A model generated the notes under the pieces. That model was not told where the DNA came from. It was given only the letters and a program-made list of their open reading frames with translations, and made no database searches. A stretch of DNA of 64,000 nt. Origin: Planotetraspora mira. GTDB taxonomy: Bacteria; Actinomycetota; Actinomycetes; Streptosporangiales; Streptosporangiaceae. Below, piece by piece: positions 58,697 to 64,000 of the stretch. Position 1 is the first letter of the stretch. Each line of letters starts with the position of its first letter. Both the position numbers and the translations under genes were made by a program. The stretch lies in NCBI RefSeq assembly GCF_016863275.1, contig NZ_BOOO01000008.1:124001-188000 (forward strand). The letters run 5' to 3'.

Positions 58697-59515
58697 CTAT
58701 GCGCGGAGCCCCACGAACAGGTCGTCCTCCCGATCCGGCGCACTGATGCGGCAGAAGTGACGGGTGAAGTACTCCGGGGAGAAGACACGTGGCTGGACGT
58801 CTTCGGGCAGCCCGAGCATGAACGCGCCGTCCGCCTGGCTGGCGTGCGCCCGCAGAGCCTTGACCTTGTTCTCGAAGTACGCCGAGACGTCGACGGCGGT
58901 GGTGACGAGCTCGTCCGGGGTGCCGAAGTCGTCGGGCATCTCGCCCTCGGCCCAGTCCGCGCCCAGGGCGCGCATGTGCTCGAACATCTCCCGCATCCTG
59001 GCGCGGGGCATCGCCGCGTAGTACAGCTTGTCCGGGATCCCGGTGCTCTCGGTCGCGGCCACGGCGATCCGGTGCGCCTGGATGTGATCAGGGTGGCCGT
59101 AGCCGCCGTTCTCGTCATAGGTGACGACGACCTGGGGCCGGTAGCGCTCCATGAGCTTGCCGAGCTTCGCGGCGGCGACCTCTACCGGGGTGTTGGCGAA
59201 GGCGTCGGGGTGTTTGTTCGCCTCCCAGCCCTCCATGCCGGAATCCCGGTATCCGAGCAGCTCGACATGGGCGATGCCAAGGTGCCCGACCGACTCCTGG
59301 AGCTCGCCGAGCCGATGCTCGGCCACCGCCTCGGGGTCGTGGCCGTCCTCGCCGGGCTTCACCCCTCCGGGTCCGTCACCCTGCTCCCCGTTGGTGCACG
59401 TCACCAGAACCGTGCGGATTCCCTCCCTCGCGTAGCGGGCCAGGATCCCGCCTGTGCTGATCACTTCGTCGTCCGGGTGGGCGTGGACCGCCATCACCGT
59501 CAACTCTCGAGCCAT
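58697..59515 (-). CDS. PIG-L family deacetylase (MshB/Mca-like)
   Basis: 272 residues. The zinc motif AVHAHPDDEVISTGG is followed by YGHPDHIQAHRIAV, which supplies the third ligand. Family members deacetylate GlcNAc-inositol, mycothiol conjugates or antibiotic sugars; the sequence does not separate these roles. GAGG sits 5 nt before the ATG at 59515. It is 20 bp downstream of a DUF2809 gene. The 152 bp before the kinase start hold nothing recognised. Confidence 0.9.
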   Translation of the reverse strand: MARELTVMAVHAHPDDEVISTGGILARYAREGIRTVLVTCTNGEQGDGPGGVKPGEDGHDPEAVAEHRLGELQESVGHLGIAHVELLGYRDSGMEGWEANKHPDAFANTPVEVAAAKLGKLMERYRPQVVVTYDENGGYGHPDHIQAHRIAVAATESTGIPDKLYYAAMPRARMREMFEHMRALGADWAEGEMPDDFGTPDELVTTAVDVSAYFENKVKALRAHASQADGAFMLGLPEDVQPRVFSPEYFTRHFCRISAPDREDDLFVGLRA

Positions 59516-59535
59516 TCGATCCTCAGTTCCGTTCG

Positions 59536-59970
59536 TCACGGCCGGCCCGGAGACGGCGTGGGGTCCTCGCCGGCCGGGCCGTCCCATTCGTGGTCTCCAT
59601 CCTGGACTCCGCTCGACGTGCCCGAGCGAGCTGCTCTGCCGAGCCCGGCGTGGACCGCCCAGGCCGCCCCGGCTCCCACGGCGTACCAGAGCAGGTCAGG
59701 GGGGTTGAACGTGCTGCCGAGAATCGGGCGCACGAGCGCGGGCAGATCGAGAAGCTGTGACAACTCGATCAACCAGCTGGCGGCGACCGCGATCGCCGCG
59801 ACCCGCGAGGGCCGGGCGGCCGGGACCGCGAGCAGCACGAGCAGATACAGCAGGACGGTGTAGAGCGCGTCCCCCGCGTATTTGGCGAACGGACCGCCCA
59901 GGAACGCTCTGATCAACAGCCCGGCGGCGATCGTCACGATCGTGGCCACGGCGACGGGGGCGCGCGACAT
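59536..59970 (-). CDS. DUF2809 membrane protein
   Basis: 144 residues with four hydrophobic helices and the DUF2809 pattern: FAKYAGDALYTVLLYLLVLL, SWLIELSQLLDLPALVRPI and FNPPDLLWYAVGA. Function unknown. The ATG at 59970 gives the usual N-terminus; a GTG at 60048 that overlaps the upstream hydrolase stop would add 26 basic residues. It continues the hydrolase-DUF2809-deacetylase strand. Confidence 0.87.
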   Translation of the reverse strand: MSRAPVAVATIVTIAAGLLIRAFLGGPFAKYAGDALYTVLLYLLVLLAVPAARPSRVAAIAVAASWLIELSQLLDLPALVRPILGSTFNPPDLLWYAVGAGAAWAVHAGLGRAARSGTSSGVQDGDHEWDGPAGEDPTPSPGRP

Positions 59971-60040
59971 GTGACGACCGTAGCGGCCGCCTCCGACAGA
60001 TACCGCGCGGCTCCTCCTCGGCGGCGACCGCCGGGCCGGA

Positions 60041-60913
60041 TCATTCACCGTCCGGCGAGGACTGTCCGGTGGCGAAGCCGTGGATGAGCCGCCAGACCTC
60101 CGCGGGAGCCTCCTCCTGGGCGAAGTGGCCCGCGTCCGGCACCAGGGCCGTGGTCAGGTCCTCCACCCCGGCCGCGCGGAATCCGGCGGCGTAGGTCGCG
60201 ATGTCACCCCCTTCACTTCCCCCACGCAGGTAGAGCACCGGGGTGTGGACGGCGGCGCTCGCGACGGCGTTGTCCCGGGCGTCCTGGGCGAACGCCCGGT
60301 AGAGGTCGAACCCGGCGGTGAGCGAGGCGTCGCTGCCGTAGGCGGCGGCATGGGCGGCGCGCGACTCCGCGGTGATCTTCGACGGATCCACCGACAACAC
60401 GTCGTAGAAGTAGGCGAAGTAGTCGGCTTGGTGCCCCCGCACCAGCGTCTCGGGCAGCGTGGGGACGTTGTGCAGGCCGAAGTGCCAGATGTGGGGGTTC
60501 CTGATGACCTCGTTCCACGGCTCCACCCCGGGAATCACGGTGTTCATGATGACGACGCGAGCGATCTGCGGATATCTCCGGAGGAAGGCGTAGGCGACCA
60601 TCCCGCCGGCGTCGTGCCCGACCAGGGTGACGTCGGTGAGCCCGAGGGCCTGGATCAGCTCGTGGACCGTCTCGGCCAGGGCCCGCTTGCCGCCGCCGCC
60701 CGCCGTGGCGGTCGACTCCCCCACTCCCGGCAGGTCGATGGCGATGGCGCGGGAGTCCCGCCCGGCGAGGGCCATGACCTCCTTCCAGGTGCGCCACGAT
60801 TCCGGCCAGCCGTGCAGGAACACGTACGGCCGGCCACGGGGGTCTCCGGCCTCGACGACGTGCAGCGTGCAGTCTCCGACGCCCACCCGGCTGTGACGTA
60901 GCTCAATAGACAT
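60041..60913 (-). CDS. Alpha/beta-hydrolase, epoxide hydrolase-like
   Basis: 290 residues. HGWPESWRTWKEVM supplies the oxyanion loop, GHDAGGMVAYAFL has an Asp nucleophile, and DAGHFAQEEAP carries the catalytic His, as in soluble epoxide hydrolases and haloalkane dehalogenases. The ATG at 60913 lies inside the twin operator shared with the divergent MarR gene, so repression by MarR is very likely. Confidence 0.92.
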   Translation of the reverse strand: MSIELRHSRVGVGDCTLHVVEAGDPRGRPYVFLHGWPESWRTWKEVMALAGRDSRAIAIDLPGVGESTATAGGGGKRALAETVHELIQALGLTDVTLVGHDAGGMVAYAFLRRYPQIARVVIMNTVIPGVEPWNEVIRNPHIWHFGLHNVPTLPETLVRGHQADYFAYFYDVLSVDPSKITAESRAAHAAAYGSDASLTAGFDLYRAFAQDARDNAVASAAVHTPVLYLRGGSEGGDIATYAAGFRAAGVEDLTTALVPDAGHFAQEEAPAEVWRLIHGFATGQSSPDGE

Positions 60914-60947
60914 GAATCATGTATATCGAAAAGACATGATTCATGTC
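60909..60947. promoter_or_regulatory. Twin MarR operator between hydrolase and MarR genes
   Basis: 14-bp arms at 60909-60922 and 60934-60947 are perfect inverted repeats. Each arm contains its own palindrome, CATGAATCATG at 60911-60921 and CATGATTCATG at 60935-60945, whose centres are 24 bp apart. The sites overlap the start of the hydrolase gene and end 12 bp before the MarR GTG, the classic arrangement of an autoregulated divergent MarR promoter. Confidence 0.85.
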
Positions 60948-60958
60948 TACCTGGTACC

Positions 60959-61420
60959 GTGACAGTCATGATCGGAAGTGGCGACCACCGTCCCTCGTAC
61001 GAACGCGGCACCGGGTTCCTGCTGGCGCGCCTGGGATCGCTGGCCGCCCGCTCCTGGACGGCGTTCCTCACCGCTCACGGCCTCACCCAGAGTCAGCACT
61101 CGGTCCTGGTGGTCCTCAAGGACCAGGGGCCCCTGGGTCAGCGACGGCTCGCGCAGTTGGTGGCCGTGGACACGCGCAACATCGTGCCGGTCCTGGATCA
61201 GATGGCCGTCAAGGGACTGATCCGACGGGAGGCCGACCCGCTGGACGGCCGCCGCCGCACGGTCACCCTGACCGCCGACGGGGACACGCTCGCCGGCACC
61301 CTGGCCGCCACGGCGTCCTCAGTTCAGGACGACTTCCTCGAGGTGCTGGACGACGAGGAGCGCGGGAGCCTCAACGACCTGCTTCAGCGGCTGTACAGCG
61401 CGCACGCGCGTGATCACTGA
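60959..61420 (+). CDS. MarR-family transcriptional regulator
   Basis: 153 residues. The winged helix spans TQSQHSVLVVLKDQGPLGQR, LAQLVAVDTRNIVPVLDQM and the wing DPLDGRRRTVTLT. Dimer helices lie at both ends. GTG at 60959 and ATG at 60968 are both possible; neither has a ribosome site. The twin palindrome upstream is its likely binding site, with the hydrolase as target. Confidence 0.93.
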   Translation: MTVMIGSGDHRPSYERGTGFLLARLGSLAARSWTAFLTAHGLTQSQHSVLVVLKDQGPLGQRRLAQLVAVDTRNIVPVLDQMAVKGLIRREADPLDGRRRTVTLTADGDTLAGTLAATASSVQDDFLEVLDDEERGSLNDLLQRLYSAHARDH

Positions 61421-61495
61421 TCATCGGGCCGACACGATCACCGGCGCCCGCGAAAGCGGCGGCATCCGCGACACGGCACTAGCATCGGTCGGGAT

Positions 61496-63133
<1,638 letters not shown>

Positions 63134-63169
63134 GTACGGCACGACATGTAGAAGCACACGTGACCCAAT

Positions 63170-63193
63170 CAAAAGGGCAACAGCACCCTTTTG
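63170..63193 (+). terminator. Intrinsic terminator after ABC-F gene
   Basis: CAAAAGGG at 63170-63177 pairs with CCCTTTTG at 63186-63193 over an 8-nt loop, with a T run on the 3' arm. It lies 37 nt after the ABC-F stop and stands out in this GC-rich sequence. Confidence 0.75.
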
Positions 63194-63219
63194 TGTGATT
63201 TGAGTCATAACGTGTCACT

Positions 63220-64000
63220 ATGAGCGCCAAGAAGCCGCTTGGCGATTTCCTGCGAGCCAGGCGCCAGGTCACGAGTGTCGATCAGGTGGGGCTCGCGGGC
63301 GGAGGCAGCCGCCGCATCCCGGGACTGCGCCGCGAGGAGGTCGCCACGCTGGCCGGCGTCAGCACGGACTACTACATCCGGCTGGAGCAGGGCAGGGAGC
63401 GCCATCCCTCTGACCAGGTGCTCCAGGCTCTGGCGCGAGTCTTCGACCTCACGCCGGAAGCCGCCGAACACATGTACGATCTCGCCAGCCCCCGGCCCCA
63501 CCGGCGCCGGACTCCCGGCGGGAGCGACCGGGTCAGCGCGGGCGTGATGCGGCTTCTGAACAGGTGGGACCACGCTCCGGCGTTCGTGGTGAACCACCGG
63601 CAGGACGTGCTGGCCAGGAACCATCTGGCCGACGGCCTCCATGGATGGCTGGACCACAGCGACAACCTGCTGCGGTTCACCTTCCTCAATCCCGCATCGC
63701 ACGAGTTCTACCTGGACTGGGAAGACGAGGCCCTGGCCAAACTGGCCGATCTGCGCGCCTTCCTGGGCGCGGACCGCGACGACCCCGCCGTGTCCGAACT
63801 GGTGGAGGAGCTTTCTGAGGCGAGCGCGGACTTCCGCCGGATGTGGGCCCGCCACGACGTCCGCGCCAAGACCGACGAACTCAAACGCCTTCACCACCCA
63901 GTCGTCGGCGACCTGGTCCTCTGGCACGAGACATTGGCCATCGCCAGCGCTCCTGACCTGCGCATATTCGTCAGCTCAGCAGAGCCCGGCAGCCCCTCCG
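63220..64000 (+). CDS. XRE-family regulator with MmyB-like domain, cut by window edge
   Basis: 260 residues are visible. The helix-turn-helix includes GLRREEVATLAGVSTDYYIR. The MmyB-like ligand domain includes AFVVNHRQDVLARNHLADGL and HHPVVGDLVLWHETL. The C-terminus runs past the right edge, so only the last few residues are probably missing. The ATG at 63220 follows the ABC-F terminator by 26 bp. It is a relative of the regulator at 33306. Confidence 0.9.
   Translation, partial: MSAKKPLGDFLRARRQVTSVDQVGLAGGGSRRIPGLRREEVATLAGVSTDYYIRLEQGRERHPSDQVLQALARVFDLTPEAAEHMYDLASPRPHRRRTPGGSDRVSAGVMRLLNRWDHAPAFVVNHRQDVLARNHLADGLHGWLDHSDNLLRFTFLNPASHEFYLDWEDEALAKLADLRAFLGADRDDPAVSELVEELSEASADFRRMWARHDVRAKTDELKRLHHPVVGDLVLWHETLAIASAPDLRIFVSSAEPGSPS

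Overview
The window is very GC-rich, gene-dense chromosomal DNA with frequent GTG starts, 4-bp ATGA/GTGA gene overlaps, several probably leaderless starts, AfsR/SARP-type and WYL regulators, and MmyB-type XRE regulators. This points to a filamentous actinomycete, most likely a Streptomyces or Streptosporangiales relative; the genus cannot be fixed from sequence reading alone. Both window edges cut genes: a SARP/AfsR regulator on the left and an XRE regulator on the right. I saw no tRNA, rRNA, CRISPR array, transposase or integrase.

Layout. 1-9.9 kb is ordinary accessory metabolism and signalling: a SARP regulator, a VOC protein, a NarL-type two-component pair next to two small membrane proteins, a macrolide-type glycosyltransferase divergent from an epoxide hydrolase, and an HSL-type esterase closed by a long hairpin. 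10.0-31.5 kb is one co-directional block of 18 genes that encodes an extracellular contractile injection system (eCIS, phage-tail-like particle). Hairpins split it into three units. Unit 1 (10016-17681) holds a LuxR regulator with a degenerate receiver domain, the DUF4255 cap protein, the AAA+ ATPase and three tandem paralogous zinc-ribbon/Ig-like membrane proteins, all coupled by 4-bp overlaps. Unit 2 (17798-20409) holds a DUF4157 eCIS-core protein and a 655-residue candidate effector ending in a deaminase-like domain. Unit 3 (20544-31532) holds sheath, tube, a conserved tail protein, DUF6760, a 720-residue disordered protein, a second tube, LysM adaptor, VgrG-like spike, PAAR tip, gp25, baseplate J and tail protein I. 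No tail fibre and no conventional tape measure was recognised.

31.6-64 kb is mixed: SDR, AKR, alpha/beta-hydrolase, isochorismatase and GNAT enzymes each beside a likely regulator (XRE, TetR, MarR); two more two-component pairs and an orphan HAMP kinase; a large STAND-ATPase regulator with its SARP domain at the C-terminus; an AldO-type alditol oxidase; an ADP-ribosylglycohydrolase; an AlkZ-like DNA glycosylase beside a WYL regulator; and an ABC-F ATPase. Several intergenic palindromes are convincing operators, the clearest being the twin sites in front of the MarR gene.

The most interesting system is the eCIS. Two features stand out. First, the triplicated zinc-ribbon/Ig-like membrane proteins carry three different C-termini, one resembling the protealysin inhibitor emfourin, and could tether the particle to the membrane. 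Second, the DUF4157 protein and the putative deaminase effector share an N-terminal LQRxAGNxAV motif that could mark cargo.
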